A stretch of 64,000 nt of DNA from the NCBI RefSeq assembly GCF_932294415.1, contig NC_065543.1, positions 42,492,277 through 42,556,276 on the forward strand, given 5' to 3'. The notes below the pieces were generated by a model that saw only the letters and a program-made list of their open reading frames with translations, did no database searches and was not told the origin of the DNA. This DNA is from Quercus robur (lineage: Eukaryota; Streptophyta; Magnoliopsida; Fagales; Fagaceae). Of the stretch, positions 9,667 through 22,181 are shown in pieces. The translations under genes and the position numbers were made by a program. Each line of letters starts with the position of its first letter. Within the stretch, counting starts at the first letter, position 1.

Positions 9667-10981
9667 TAGGGCTGTAATCGGTTCAGTTCGGTCAGTTTTT
9701 TTTTATCCGGCCAACCGAAATCGAAATTTTCGGTTTGTAAAAGTCTCAACTGAAACTGACCGAAATAGTTGAAAAACCGTCGGTTTCGGTTTGTTTCAGT
9801 TTCGGTTGGTTTTTCGGTCGGTTCTGGTTTTTGGGCCTGAAGTTTGGGCCAGTTGAGCCTTTGGTTTTTTCCTACTAATTTTTCGCATTTTTCCAGCCAT
9901 TTTCTCAACTCCCAAATAAATTTTATAACAGAAAAATTCAAAATATACCCTTAACACAACCAAAAATAAAAATAAAAACATCTTTTATTCACAATCCCGG
10001 TGAGAGGAGGAAGAAAGGAAAAATCAAAATAAAAACATCTTTTATTCACAAACTCGGTGAGAGGAGGAAGAAAGGGTGAGAGATTGAGGGAAAGAGAGGA
10101 TCGGAGTGGATGGAGCGACGGCGGCCAGATCGGTTTCCTTGGATGTGGCTCGTCCGTGCTTTCCGAGGCGCTGCCTGTGACTCAGTATGGGAGAAGCACG
10201 GCCAGATCGGCGATTGGTGGTGGTGGCCTAGGTCGGTTGTCAAGATCGGAGCTCGTCCGTGCATGGTTGGCGATCGAAGAGGTGGGTCAGTGATGAGGGA
10301 GGGGTCGGCTGAGATCTGGGTGGACCGGTGTTTGTGGGTCTTGGATGTTTGGCCGACGCTTGATTTGGGCGGTCGGTGGTGTGTGGAGGCGGCAGTAGAG
10401 GGAGATTCGGCGTGAGACTGTGGAGTGAGGCTGAACGTGAGGGAGAGGAGAGTGTGAGACCGTGAGAGTGAAATCTGAAAAATGTGGGAACGTAGGGTTG
10501 GGTTTTCTAACCTTTGATTTTATACTTTAATTAGTTTTAGTTTAATTAGTTTAATTAAATATTTACTTAGTTTAATTATAGATGATTAATTTAATGGATT
10601 TTAAAATGCTATATTTACTTTAGTTTACTTGGCCGAATGATTTGAATTTTGAAAGGAAATGAGGGAAGCCACTGCCAGTGAATCGCTGAGTTGTATTAAA
10701 ATGAAAGGATAGATGATGGAAACGTCCACTGCCCAACACAAAGCTGAAAGCTGCCAGCCAATATTTGCAAAATATTATATATTTAATATAAAATATAATA
10801 TAATAATATATAATAATATATTTCGGTTCAGTTCGGTGTATTAAAATTTGCAACCAAAACCGAACGGAATTTTTCGGTTTTTTACATAATAAAACTGAAA
10901 CCGAACCGAACCGAAATTTCAATTCGGTTTCGGTTGGTTTGAAGCGGTTTTTTCAATTCTTCGGTTTTTTGCACACCCCTA
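9667..10981. mobile_element. Non-autonomous hAT element with 8-bp target duplication
   Basis: The ends read TAGGGCTGTAA and, inverted, TAGGGGTGTGC. They are flanked by the perfect repeat AATTAAAG (9659-9666 and 10982-10989). The paralogous flank near 19940 has one uninterrupted copy of this site. Subterminal regions are packed with CGGTTTCGGTT / AACCGAACCGA repeats, as in many hAT elements. The middle (about 10080-10480) is GC-rich and unrelated to the ends. No transposase is seen; short ORFs there lack recognisable motifs. Confidence 0.85.
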
Positions 10982-10989
10982 AATTAAAG

Positions 10990-12519
10990 TAACAACTAAC
11001 AAAGTTATAAATAAAATAAAATAAAATAAAAAATGAGAAATTTGAACAAAAGGGCTAAAGGGCAGGTCTCTCTTACCCTCTGAAGAGCATGTTTTTGATA
11101 TATGCTGAGCTCAGTGACCCACTTGGATCTTATTTTCCCTATTGGCACTTGAAAGTTTGGAACTTAATTTGTGCATTTAGCTGATGAATGAAACAAATAG
11201 GGGATGCATAATCATGAGCCGCAATTCCTTGTTCTATTTTTTTTAAAGAAAGAAAACCCATTGCCTCCAACTCTCAAAGCAAATCCTAAAACTAAATTTA
11301 ATTTGCTAAACCAAGAACTAAAAACCAAATCCAAAATCTCCAGTATAAACACAACAAAGTTTTTGTTGAAATAAATTGTTAAAACAACACATAGAAACCC
11401 AAATCTTTAGGACGAATTCAAGGAAAATGAATGAAAGATGTGTTTACTTGAGATTTGAAGGCAGGCCTAGAGGCAAAGAACAGAAAAAATTGAAGTAGAG
11501 GATCAGAGCTAGAGGTGAAGCTAAGAAATCCAAGGGAGGAGCCCTTCTTCGGATATAAGACCCAGAGACAGAGATGAGATTTTCGATTTGTATGTGGAAT
11601 GAGTAAGGCGGAACTCTTCAGGAGTTAGTTTGTGTGTGTGGAGTAATGGGACTTTCTGGTGCCACTTAGAAAGAGTCGTTGGGGGCTCTTAAGTTTGGTT
11701 TGACTTGATAGAAAAAAGTTATGAGAGTAAGTTCCGGCTGTTTGGTTTTTTTTACAAATCTATCATTATAACTCAGTTCTTATAATCTGAAAACTCACAA
11801 AATATAACTTTAACTCATTTTTTTTGAATGTATTCAAAAAAAAAAAAAAAAAAATCTCAGTTTTTTGAATAATGAGAATTGAGAACAAAAACTAAACAAA
11901 ATAAATTAACTTGTGGTGGGACCTACCCACTTTGGGAATTGAGTGATGGTTTAGGCTAAACCAAACATAGCCTAACTAACTAGTAAGCCAATAACCTGTT
12001 GACATCTGTCTTCACTGAGTAAGTAAATAGAGATAGAGATGCACGACCTATAGTACAAAGGATCAAAATAAAGCACTACAGGTCGTGCTCTTGGTGTCTT
12101 GGACTTGGATAATTTTGATATCCCTCTCACAGTAGGTAGGCCTCACTAACATGAGAGGGAGGCAACGTATGTATCCGCTACATAATATAATTTTTCCCAA
12201 ACTAAATTAGTGGGCCCTTTCAGTCAAAACTAGCTCAAGATGTCGGGATGCAAGGTGATGATAAAAAGACAATTCTATTTGTCTCTATGGATTGCAAATT
12301 TGAATTTATGCAGATTACATTCTTATTCATAGTTTTCAGGCAGTTTGTATAGCAGCCTAATCTATTTATTCCTTAGCTGGTAGTCCAGCTTTACAACCAT
12401 TATTAGAAGATTTCGATTATTACAACTTGAATCCAGCAACAGAGAACCAATGCATAAAAACTTGGTGATGGTAACACAACTCACACAATTGGCCCTTTCT
12501 AATGGATTCTTAGCCAACT
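10990..12519. other. 3' flank of SDR copy 1, no gene seen
   Basis: AT-rich, with poly-A near 11838-11856. It is alignable by eye to 19945-22181. A purine-rich stretch (about 11430-11600) is shared with 21090-21250 but has stops in all frames. Confidence 0.5.
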
Positions 12520-13320
12520 CTAACCTCTATACCCACCATCCACCACCAAATCATGGCCAGTGACAAACTGGGAATCCTCAGAAGCAAGAAACACCACAGC
12601 GTCCGCCACATTTTTGGGCCTCATCGCCCCACCTTTCAAGGTGTAAGTCGACTCTACCACCTTATCCTCTTCCTCATTTTCATACCCCAACATGTCCTTC
12701 AACAATGGCGTCCCAACCATCCCTGGCGAAACACAATTCACGCGTATCCCATACGCGCCCAGGTTCATGCTCGCGCACCTCACCAACCCCAGCACCGCGT
12801 GCTTCGACATCACGTAGTCGACGAACTTGTGGTAACCAGCACTAGTCACTTTGCTCGCTGTACAAACAATGCTCCCCCTCACGCGCCCTTCCACCATTGC
12901 CTTCGCCGCATGCTTCACGCACGCCACCATTCCACGCGCGTTCACCGCCATGAGCTTGTCGTAAGCGGCCAAGTCCATGTCCAGCACGCTTTGATCGCAC
13001 GCGTGGGTCGATCTTCCTATGCCGGCGTTGCTGAACATGATGTCCAAGCGTCCGTACGATTTCACCGTCGACTCTACTAAGTTCTTGACCTGTTCCTCGT
13101 CGCTGACATCGCAGTGTACGTAGGTGCATACGTTGGAACCGATTGACACGGCCACGTTTTGGCCCCTCTCGTCTTGGACGTCGGCGATGACGATGGCTCT
13201 TGCGCCGTGAGTGGCAAATTGGCGCGCCGTGGCCTCACCCATGCCGTTTGCTCCGCCAGTGATTATGGCCACCTTGCCTTGGAGTTTGCTCCTTGGAGCT
13301 GTGCCTGTGGAGTCTGTCAT
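12520..13320 (-). CDS. Short-chain dehydrogenase/reductase, copy 1
   Basis: A cytosolic NAD(H)-dependent alcohol/ketone oxidoreductase is predicted; the substrate is unknown. The 266-residue single-exon frame has the classical SDR layout. The glycine-rich TGGANGMG motif is at 21-28, and Asp47 (IADVQDE) favours NAD over NADP. Asp71 is in CDVSD and the NAG motif is at 98-100. The catalytic tetrad is Asn127, Ser156, Tyr169 and Lys173 (YVMSK), and the PG motif is at 199-200. Length matches the plant SDR110C type (about 260-280), which includes SDR3b-like, secoisolariciresinol and ABA2-like dehydrogenases. The start is the only plausible ATG and aligns with all five paralogues. It differs from them next to the catalytic serine, where Lys157 replaces Ile or Val. 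Closest to copy 2. Downstream is the shared 3' flank of the duplication; upstream DNA lacks the leader shared by copies 2 and 6. Confidence 0.93.
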   Translation of the reverse strand: MTDSTGTAPRSKLQGKVAIITGGANGMGEATARQFATHGARAIVIADVQDERGQNVAVSIGSNVCTYVHCDVSDEEQVKNLVESTVKSYGRLDIMFSNAGIGRSTHACDQSVLDMDLAAYDKLMAVNARGMVACVKHAAKAMVEGRVRGSIVCTASKVTSAGYHKFVDYVMSKHAVLGLVRCASMNLGAYGIRVNCVSPGMVGTPLLKDMLGYENEEEDKVVESTYTLKGGAMRPKNVADAVVFLASEDSQFVTGHDLVVDGGYRG

Positions 13321-13439
13321 TTCGTTTGTTTGCGTTAATCAGGTGATTGAATATCTTTGTTATGTCAAAAGTTGCTATGAACACAACTCATTACATTATA
13401 TTTAATCTTTCATTTGTTAATTGTTATAAAGTACCATTA

Positions 13440-14498
13440 ACCAAGTGCTTCCAAGAAAGGTTGTCCGACTCTGGTGTCCCACATTAAGTAGCTTTCTAGA
13501 GTAGTCAATCCTCGTGCCCATACTTTTGTATGTAAGTTTATGAGAGCGGTCAATTCTCGTGCCAATACTTTTGTATAGTCCATAAAAGCTGTTAAGCTCG
13601 GCCGCCTTGATGGACGGTCATTTTATCATTACCAAGCCATCAAAAATAGATGAGTAACTGCCGTCCAACACATTCAATAACGACAATCACAGGCTTTAAA
13701 CTCTCTTATGAAGACAAAAAACATTATAATTAGGTTAATAATCACCCTTATTTATGTTCAACAGTTACCTAAATCATCTATAAAAAGGATAATATTTCCA
13801 TTTGCTAAGGTATGTCAAATAAAACTATTACAAAACACTGTCTATATACACAATATATGAATTGGTACTAACTTAAGCATCGTCCAGGGACACCTAGGTA
13901 GGGGCCTAAGGGGGCCGGGCCCTCCGGCCGATTTGGTTTCTGAGTCATTGTAATTGTTAGAAAATGGCTTGAATTGATTGTAGCCACTTTATTCGACTAT
14001 GGAATTGCTGACTGGAAAAGTACTATAAGCCAAATAGTACTTGCATGTGATCACTTCTCTCTTTTGTACGCTTTGTCACCACAAGTTAATATTGGCGTGG
14101 CTTTAGGTGCACGCCAAGATCAGATTTGTCTCCTGAAGTTGTGATTTTGGTGCATTGTCAAGATTTGGTATCACATCTACATTAAATGTGTTAGATTTGC
14201 TTCATGGTCTTTGCCGAAGTTGTTGACTTCATTGTTGCGTGGCTTTCTTGTTTGCATGCCGACACTTGGTATTGTTTTGCTCTATTTATATGGAGCTTGT
14301 TATTCAAAAGTGGTGTGGCAAAAATGAAGGGGCTTGTTGGGGAATGTGTAGAGAAGAGAAAACTTCTCTTTGTATTAGATGCAACCCCAAATTTGTATCG
14401 AGTCCCAGCCTTAGTACTGTGAGAGAACTTTCGTATTTGTGTGAGAGAATAGCATTGGATGTATTGGGATGTGGGCATTATGAGAGTACTATTACATC
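13440..14498. other. Upstream interval of SDR copy 1, unresolved
   Basis: No gene is seen. A pair of related short segments lies at about 13505-13580 (GTCAATCCTCGTGCC and GTCAATTCTCGTGCC). A GC-rich knot GGGGGCCGGGCCCTCCGGCC lies near 13909-13928. The rest could be an old retroelement fragment but I cannot place its ends. Confidence 0.35.
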
Positions 14499-15360
14499 TG
14501 TACGGTACAGGATCCCCATGTCTTTTGGGCCTCTGACCCCGGCCCAATAGTATGGTCCCTAGCCCCGACCCCTTATACGAGGTAGGGTCCTAAGCCTGCT
14601 AAGCCATGGGCCCAGGTCTCGTGCCACGATGCTTGACCTAAGGCACATTGGGCCTGTAATCTTGGCCCAAGCACACCTCAGGGCGTAATTTGGGCCTTGC
14701 CTGGTTAACTGCGTCTCGGACATGAATGTGATTGCTCAGGGTACCATGTCTCGGTTGCTTGGTATAGTCTTGGGGAATATCGCTGCTGAACAGCTTTTAG
14801 GAGGTGGGAACTAGTTCCAATGCCACTGCTACTACTCCTAACGAAACATCCACTTAAAAACGATGGAATTGGACCCCCATTTCCACTTATAATCAGGAAT
14901 AATCATGACACTCCCATTGACCTCACGCTATAAATAAGATACTAGGATGAGAAGTGGGGGGGTTGGAAACTCTGGAAAGAGGAGAGAGAAGAGTGACTAC
15001 TTCAGAAAAGAGGAAGTGACTTTGTGAGAAAGGAGGAGAGAGGCTTGCAAAAACAAGAGCGAGCGACTGGGTCTCCGAGCAAAGGACTACCCATAGTAGG
15101 AAACCCAAAACCCATGATACAAATAAATTGTAAGCCCAAGAATCAGACCAGCCCATTGGGCCAATCTTGGGTGCCCATAACACCATTTTGTATTCTCCAT
15201 GTTTATTAGTGAAATTTTCTTTTTTGTGTTTGTTTGTGTCTACTTTCTTGTCAACTTTGCTTCGTTCCTATTAATCATTTGGTGAGGTCTTTTGAAAGTT
15301 CATAATATTTTGACAATCAATCTTGTGTGGAATTGTTATCCAAAGGCATTTCCTATGACA
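14499..15360 (+). mobile_element. Probable 5' LTR remnant
   Basis: A candidate LTR runs from TGTACGGTACAGG to TATGACA, with a TATAAATAAG promoter box near 14930. The next bases, ATTTGGTAATAGAG, look like a decayed Met-tRNA primer site (TTGGTATCAGAG). No matching right LTR is in the window, so the left boundary is uncertain. Confidence 0.4.
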
Positions 15361-16924
15361 ATTTGGTAATAGAGTTTTTGCTATTTACAACAGCAATGGG
15401 TCGATTGGTGTTGTAAGGGCACTATCATGGAGGATGGGGCAATGTTAATTAGGTCATGGGTGGTTGATTGCTGCAGTGACTATGGTGGGGGGCTGGGAAT
15501 GGGTTGATCTAGCCCCTATTTGGCATGGGTTAAGTTAGGCATGAGGGTTAGGTGTTGGAGAAACAAACCTATAAAAATAATTATTTTAGATTATTGTAAA
15601 TGGATCTATTGCAATATGAAGACTGGGATGTGTGGTATATTGGAAAAGTGGAAGACTAAAAGAGAAAAAGTGCCTTCTAATTTCAGAGTTTGGTCAAATT
15701 TTGCAAAAAAAGGATATGAGTTCTCTAAATTGTTTTTACAAAGAATCTGACAAAGTAGTTTGCATTTATAAATGCAAGTGTGTGCAACCCTCTTGGCTGA
15801 GATAAAAGTGTTGGAAGTAGGTGGGCTCTCGCATATGAAAAATTAATAAATTATCCAATACACCTGGTCAATTCTTACTTTCTCACATGGTAGTTCATTC
15901 ATTTCAATTTCTTTTCATTCCACTATTTTTATTAAAGAAATGGAATAATAGTAACATTGTTATAAAATTTTCCTTTCAATTACTTTTCATTCCACTCTAA
16001 AAAAAAAAAAATTAATTTTTCATATCTTTTCTTTCAAACATCCAAATAGTATACAGATAGATATCTATTTTCTTTATATTGTATTCTATAATATGATATC
16101 TATTTTCTTTATATTATATTCTATAATATCTATTCGATTCGATTCATCAATTCCTTCGTAAACTCTCAAATATAATATAATTTTTCTATTCACTCCCAAC
16201 AATGCCTTTGTAACTTATAAAAGGTGTTGTATTTGAGTGGCATGATGAGTACTGTTCATCATATAATTTCACAAACTCAAGTTGAACTTTCTTTTTAGCA
16301 TACATTTTGAAATAAAATGATATATACCTTGTATGTATCAATATGATTACTTCGGTCATGGAATGCTAGATTATATCCACAAATTTCTTATTAGCTTCTT
16401 CTTACCTTATATGTAGCTTCTTCAATAAGTTTCTAAGCCAAATACTGTGACAAACACTTGAAGATGCAATAATACACGGGGTGTTTGGTAGCTTAGTTTG
16501 AACACCATTTTGAGCATTTTAAATAACATTACACACTTTTTCACTCACACGTATATCAAAACACTTAAACAACATTACTCAAACTTCTCTACCAAACATC
16601 CCCTAGCTTCACAAGTCAAAATAGTTGCCTCTTCAGAATCCTTGTAAATATAGTATCATCCATATATACTACAAATAATGAAAAAAGCCTTTGTAGTTTA
16701 ATGGTATTACTTGCTCTCATTCTTAAAGAGATCCATGATCTAATTCCTACTCTTACATTTTTATAACAATGAAATTATAAAAAAGATTAAAAATAAAAAT
16801 AATGTCAATATTAGATCCAGGTGAAAGTTTTATAACAATTATGAAAAATATTTATGCAAATATTTGTGTATTTAACATTACTCAAAAATTTTTATGATTG
16901 AATCATAATATCAATTTTTTTTTT

Positions 16925-16972
<48 letters not shown>

Positions 16973-17270
16973 GCAAAAATAGGCAACGATGCATTGGTCT
17001 CCTTTGAACGTGACATCAGTGTTATACAACTGATAAGATCTTCATAAAATTAAACAAATGAATCCATAATATGATTTGAAAGAAAAATAAAATGTTAAGA
17101 CCACAATTTTTGCTACAACTTGCTTACGTGACAAATTATGAGAGGTAGAGTAAAAGTGGTGAGTCCATAACTCTACCACTCGTGACTTTCCACATGAGTA
17201 AATTGTAACAAAAGTTGTAGTCCTAATATTACGCTTTGGAAAAAAATATATGAAACAAACTGTTCACAGG

Positions 17271-17304
<34 letters not shown>

Positions 17305-17328
17305 TATATGAAACAAACTCTTCACAGG

Positions 17329-17374
<46 letters not shown>

Positions 17375-17637
17375 CAACCACATAAATCAGGCTCGGCCTA
17401 AAATTACTCATACCTAATGGTTTGGATTTACAGCTCACATTTTTTGTCACGTTTGTTTTTCTGGGAACGGCTTAAAACAAACATTTCTTAAAAAGAAATG
17501 TTAACCGTTAACGTCATGTATTGGACTCATTTTAACTTGTGTTTTATTTCCATCAAGGAATGGGTCCATGGTCCATGTATCTCTTGCATCGTAAATTGGG
17601 CTCAAGGTCAAGGCTCGCGTTTCTCCTTCAAAGGGTT
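15361..17637. other. Intergenic DNA with TA microsatellites
   Basis: No gene is supported. It contains (TA)n at about 16927-16971, 17288-17308 and 17331-17371. A paired short duplication (TTTTCTTTATATT) lies near 16068-16110. A weak tRNA-like segment near 16690-16745 is too degenerate to call. Confidence 0.5.
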
Positions 17638-17645
17638 AGGACTCA

Positions 17646-18844
17646 TAGACATGGCAAAACAGGTCAGAATTTTCTGATCCGACCCGATCCGACCTGAAAA
17701 ATACCCAACCCGAACCCGATTTTTTTGACCCGAAGCAAAAACGGGTTGACCCGTGACCCGACTCGTGTTTTGTGCGGGTCAACCCGACCCGACCCGAACC
17801 CGAACCATTTTTTTAAAACTTTTTTTTTTGGTAAAAAAAATAGTGAAATTAAGACAATATTGGTTTAATTGTTTATTGTGAGTTTTAAGGAAATAATTGA
17901 TACATTTACATAACTGCATGCAAATTAATTGAAAAATAAATGGTTGAGCATTCTGTAATGAGTAAATATTTTTAGATATCAAATAGCAAAGTACATGTCA
18001 AGATAATCTGGTTACAGTAAAGTTAAAAACAAATTTAAAATTGTAGATATGTATGAGACACATTCATGAGTGTGAAAATAGTAAAGCCAAAGTATCAAAT
18101 TAGCATAAATTATGAATGCTTAGATCTATTTTTTAATAATTTATGTTCAAAATAAACGGCTTTTCAAAATAAATTATGATATTTCCTAGAGTGTGTGCTG
18201 CTTAACAATGATATGATCTTCATAAAAGAGACTAGGTATAAATAAGTAAGCAATCAAACTTTAATGTATATCTTAAATTGAAATAGAGTGTCAATCACAA
18301 TTGATAATAGATTATAAAATTAATTTTTAAAATTGTAACTTTCTTATATGTTTTTATTCTTTATCAAATGAGTTATCCAATAAGTCATTTGTAATTTTAT
18401 TTTTTTTTTTGGAATGTTGATATTGTGTAAAAATAAAACTTGTATATTTGTTTTACTTATCTTTGTATTGTTTTGTTTTAGATAGCAATGTTAGGATTTG
18501 TATAATTTTAAAATTATTGAATAAATATTAATAAGTTTAATTGAGTTTATTCTTGATATAAGTAGTGAATGCAAAATAATGCATTTTACATCAAGTAATA
18601 TGTTGCATAACTATCCAAATGGCAAATACATATTGTTTTCTTTATAAAAAAAATAAAAAATAAAAAATTTCATGTGAAAAATACGGGTCAACCCAATCCA
18701 ACCCGACTCGACCCGCAACCCGATTGACCCGAACCCAATTTCAACCCGCTTAAAATGACCCGTTTTTGACTCGTGACCCGTTTGACCCGTGACCCGATTG
18801 ACCCGACCCGAACCCGACCCGACCCGCCCGTTTTGCCATGTCTA
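17646..18844. mobile_element. Non-autonomous hAT element with 8-bp target duplication
   Basis: The ends read TAGACATGGCAAAACAGG and, inverted, TTAGACATGGCAAAACGGG. They are flanked by the perfect 8-bp repeat AGGACTCA (17638-17645 and 18845-18852). Both subterminal regions (about 17680-17810 and 18680-18835) are dense arrays of ACCCGACCCGAACCCG-type units. The interior is AT-rich with no transposase. Size is 1199 bp. Confidence 0.87.
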
Positions 18845-18852
18845 AGGACTCA

Positions 18853-19575
18853 TAACTTCCGTCATCTCTCTCGTGTCTCATAAAATGGGTTTTCCCAATA
18901 ATAAACCATATTTATAGAAAATGGGTATTGGAGGGAAAATACCAATTACAAAATAGTTAAGTTATTTGGGCCATTACAATCATGAGGCTCATACATAAAT
19001 CTTAAAAACTCAATTCTTGATGGGTAAAACATTGCATTTGGGCCACTAAAAACATGAGGCCCACATATGTTTATTGAAAGGCACAAGTTTTAAATTTCTA
19101 TTAAAATTGGCTAAATCACAAATTGTGCCCTCTATTTTGTCCAAAATTCAATTTAGTCCTCTAACTTTACTTCCGTTCAATTTAGTTCTCCCATTAATCT
19201 TTGTTAGAATTGCACCGTTAACTTTTAACTTTGTTCAATACAAATCTATATCGTTTAGGGAGTATTTAATGACTAAATTTTGACAGAAACTAACGAGAGG
19301 ATTGGATTGAACAAAATTGAAAATTAGCAAACTGAATTAAATAAAAGCGAAATTAATGTATTTAATCTTTTAGTATTCTCATATAGTAAAAAGGTAGGTA
19401 AACAACATCTTTTAATCACTTCAGAGGTCTCAAAGTGAATATTTTATTTCATTTTAATTAGATGAATGTTGTTGAAAACTTGGCTTTAGTTTTCATTTAA
19501 GAAAACATCTTTAACTCAATTCAAAATAGTGGAGCCCACTAGTCTGATTGCTTCATCTCTCTTCCACAATTCTCT
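18853..19575. other. Intergenic DNA
   Basis: AT-rich sequence with no supported gene. The stretch about 19115-19380 resembles a dispersed, low-copy plant repeat, but no ends are visible. Confidence 0.4.
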
Positions 19576-19732
19576 TTCATTTCTCCCTCCCCCAACTCTT
19601 TAGAAGAAAGAAGAAATATGTGTAGAAGCTCAAACTTGGCTTTAGTTCTCCTTGTATGGGTAAATTTAGTTAACAAGATAATTTCAGATACACAGCAAAT
19701 CAAAATTAACAACATAAGTGGAAGCAAAAAAA

Positions 19733-21098
19733 CATTGATTAAGGATGTTAACTAACAAACCCAGCTATCAAAATAAGAACTTGACAAATCTAAATCAAAG
19801 CATATATTGTGTATCCAAGAGTTAGGTCCTTCTAAACATATACTACTGTCAGTTTCTTTAAAACATTCTCTCTTCTCACCATGTCTTTGTTAAAATATTT
19901 AGTATTCTTAAAAAAATAAATAAATAAAAAATCAAAGGAAATTAAAGTAACAACTAACAAAGGTATAAATAAAATAAAAAATAAAAAGTTTGAACAAAAA
20001 AGCTAAAGGGAAGGTCTCTTTTACCCTTTGAAGAGCATGTTTTTTATATATGCTGAGCTCAGTGACCCACTTGGAACTTATTTTCCCTATTGGCACTTGA
20101 AAGTTTGGAACTTAATTAGTGCATTTAGCGGATGAATGAAGAAAATAGGGGATGCATAATCATAAGCCGCAATCCCTTGTTCTTTCTTTCTTTCTTTCTC
20201 TTTTTTTTTTTTTTTTTTTTTTTCAAGAAATAAAACCCATGCCTCCAACTCTCAAAGCAAATCCTAAAACTAAATTTAATTTGCTAAACCAAGAACTAAA
20301 AACCAAACCCAAAATCTCTAGTATAAACACAACAAAGTTTTTGTTGAAATAAATTGTTAAACCAACATGTAGAAACCCAAATCTATAGGAAAAATTCAAG
20401 GAAAATTGATAGGCTCGATCAAATCATCATCGTCCATCCATTCACAACATTGATTAAGGATGTTCACTAACAAACCCAGCTGTCAAAATAAGAACTTGAC
20501 AAATCTAAATCAAAGCATATGTTGTGTATTCAAGAGTTAGGCCCTTTTAGATATACACTACTGTCAGTTTCTTTAAAACCTTCTCACTTCTTACCGTGTG
20601 TTTTTTAAAATATTTAGTATTCTTAAAAAAAAAAAAAAAAAAATCAAATGGAAACTAAAGTAACAACGAACAAAGGTATGAATAAAATAAAAAATAAAAA
20701 AATTGAACAAAAAAGCTAAAGGGTAGGTCTCTCTTACCCTCTGAATAAGAGCATGTTTTTTATATATGCTGAGTTCAGTGACCCACTTGGAACTTATTTT
20801 CCCTATTGGCACTTGGAAGTTTGGAATTTAATTTGTGCGTTTAGCGGATGAATGAAGAAAATAGGGGATGCATAATCATGAGCTGCAATCCCTTGTTCTA
20901 TTTTTTTTTTTTCAAGAAATAAAACCCATGCCTCAGACTCTCAAAGCAAATCCTAAAACTAAATTTAATTTGCTAAACCAAGAACTAAAAACCAAACCCA
21001 AAATCTCTAGTATAAACACAACAAAGTTTTTGTTGAAATAAATTGTTAAACCAACGTGTAGAAACCCAAATCTATAGGAAAAATTCAAGGAAAATGAA
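19733..21098. repeat. Tandem duplication (period about 715 bp) in the 3' flank of SDR copy 2
   Basis: 19733-20407 and 20448-21098 repeat the same order of landmarks: CATTGATTAAGGATGTT, a poly-A block, AAAGCTAAAGGG, GGGGATGCATAATCAT, a poly-T block and CCAAGAACTAAAAACC. The equivalent flank of SDR copy 1 has only one copy, so this duplication postdates the gene duplication. A spacer of about 40 bp separates the units. Confidence 0.75.
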
Positions 21099-22181
21099 GG
21101 AAAGATATGTTTACTTGAGATTTGAGGGCAGACCCAGAAACAAAAAAGGGAAAAAATTGAAGCAGAGGATCAAAGCTAGAGGTGAAGCTAAGAAATCCAA
21201 GGGAGGAGCCCTCTTTGGATATAAGACCCAGAGACAGAGACGAGATTTTTGATTTGTGTGTGGAATGAGCAAGGTGGAACTCTTCAAGACAATTTGTGTG
21301 CGTGGAGTAATGAGACTTAACTGATTTCTAGTGCCACTCAAAAAGAGTCGTAGGGGCTCTTAAGTTTGGTTTGACTTGATAGAAACAAGTCATATGAGTG
21401 AGTTCCGGTAGTTTGGTTTTTTTTTTTTACAAGTCTGTTAACTTAACTCTTATAATCTGAAAACTCACAAAATGAAACTTTAACTTAGTTTTTTAAGTAA
21501 TGAATACATGAGAATTGAGAACAAAAACTAAACCAAATAAACAAACTTGTGGTGAGACCTACGAAATTTGGGAACTGAGTGAGGATTTTGACCAAACCAA
21601 ACATAGCCTAACTAACTAGTAAGTCAATAACCTGTTGATATCTGTCCTCAGTAAGTAAATAGAGATAGAGATACACGACCTATAGTACAAAGGATCAAAA
21701 TAACGCAGGTTGTTCTGTACAGTAACTAGACACAAAATGAACTTGCTCTTGGTGTCTTGGACCTGGATAATTTTGATATCCCTCTCACAGTAGGTGGCCC
21801 TCACTAACATGAGAGGGAGGCAACCTATGTAACCGCTACATAATATAATTTTTCCCAAACCAAATTAGTGGCCCCTTTCAGTCAAAACTAGCTCAAGATG
21901 TCGGGGGTGCAAGGTGATGATGAAAAGAGTTTTAAAAGACAATTCTATTCGTCTTTATGGATTGCAAATTTGCAATTATGCAGATTACATTCTCATTCAT
22001 AGTTTTCAGGCAGTTTATAGCAGCCTAATCTATTTATTCCTTAGCTGGTAGTCCAGCTTTACAACCATTATTACTTATTAGAAGATTTCGATTACAACCT
22101 GAATCCTGCAACAAGGAGCCCATGCATTAAAACTTGGTGGTGATGACAGAACTCACACAATTGGGCCCTTCTAATGGATTC
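21099..22181. other. 3' flank of SDR copy 2, no gene seen
   Basis: Matches about 11440-12519. No coding evidence. Confidence 0.5.

Larger units (their letters stand above)
9307..13400. repeat. Segmental duplication unit carrying SDR copy 1
   Basis: The 3' flank and gene here are matched by about 19580-22990 around SDR copy 2. Shared landmarks in order include GTAGAAGCTCAAACTT, CCAATTGTGTGAGTT near the gene end, and the whole coding sequence. Two insertions separate the copies: the retrotransposon ending at 9306 and the hAT element at 9667-10981, both absent from the other unit. Confidence 0.75.

Noticed and set aside
10110..10415. Trp/Gly-rich ORFs in the hAT element interior
   Set aside because: Overlapping frames on both strands are open because the segment is GC-rich; no transposase motif.
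12553..13080. Long ORF opposite SDR copy 1, with equivalents opposite copies 2-6
   Set aside because: It mirrors the GC-rich third positions of the SDR gene, is His/Arg-rich, has no family motif, and recurs wherever an SDR is present.
16689..16750. tRNA-like GTAGTTTAATGG...GATCTAATTC segment
   Set aside because: A and B boxes are too degenerate and no cloverleaf or flanking duplication could be made out; at best an old SINE.
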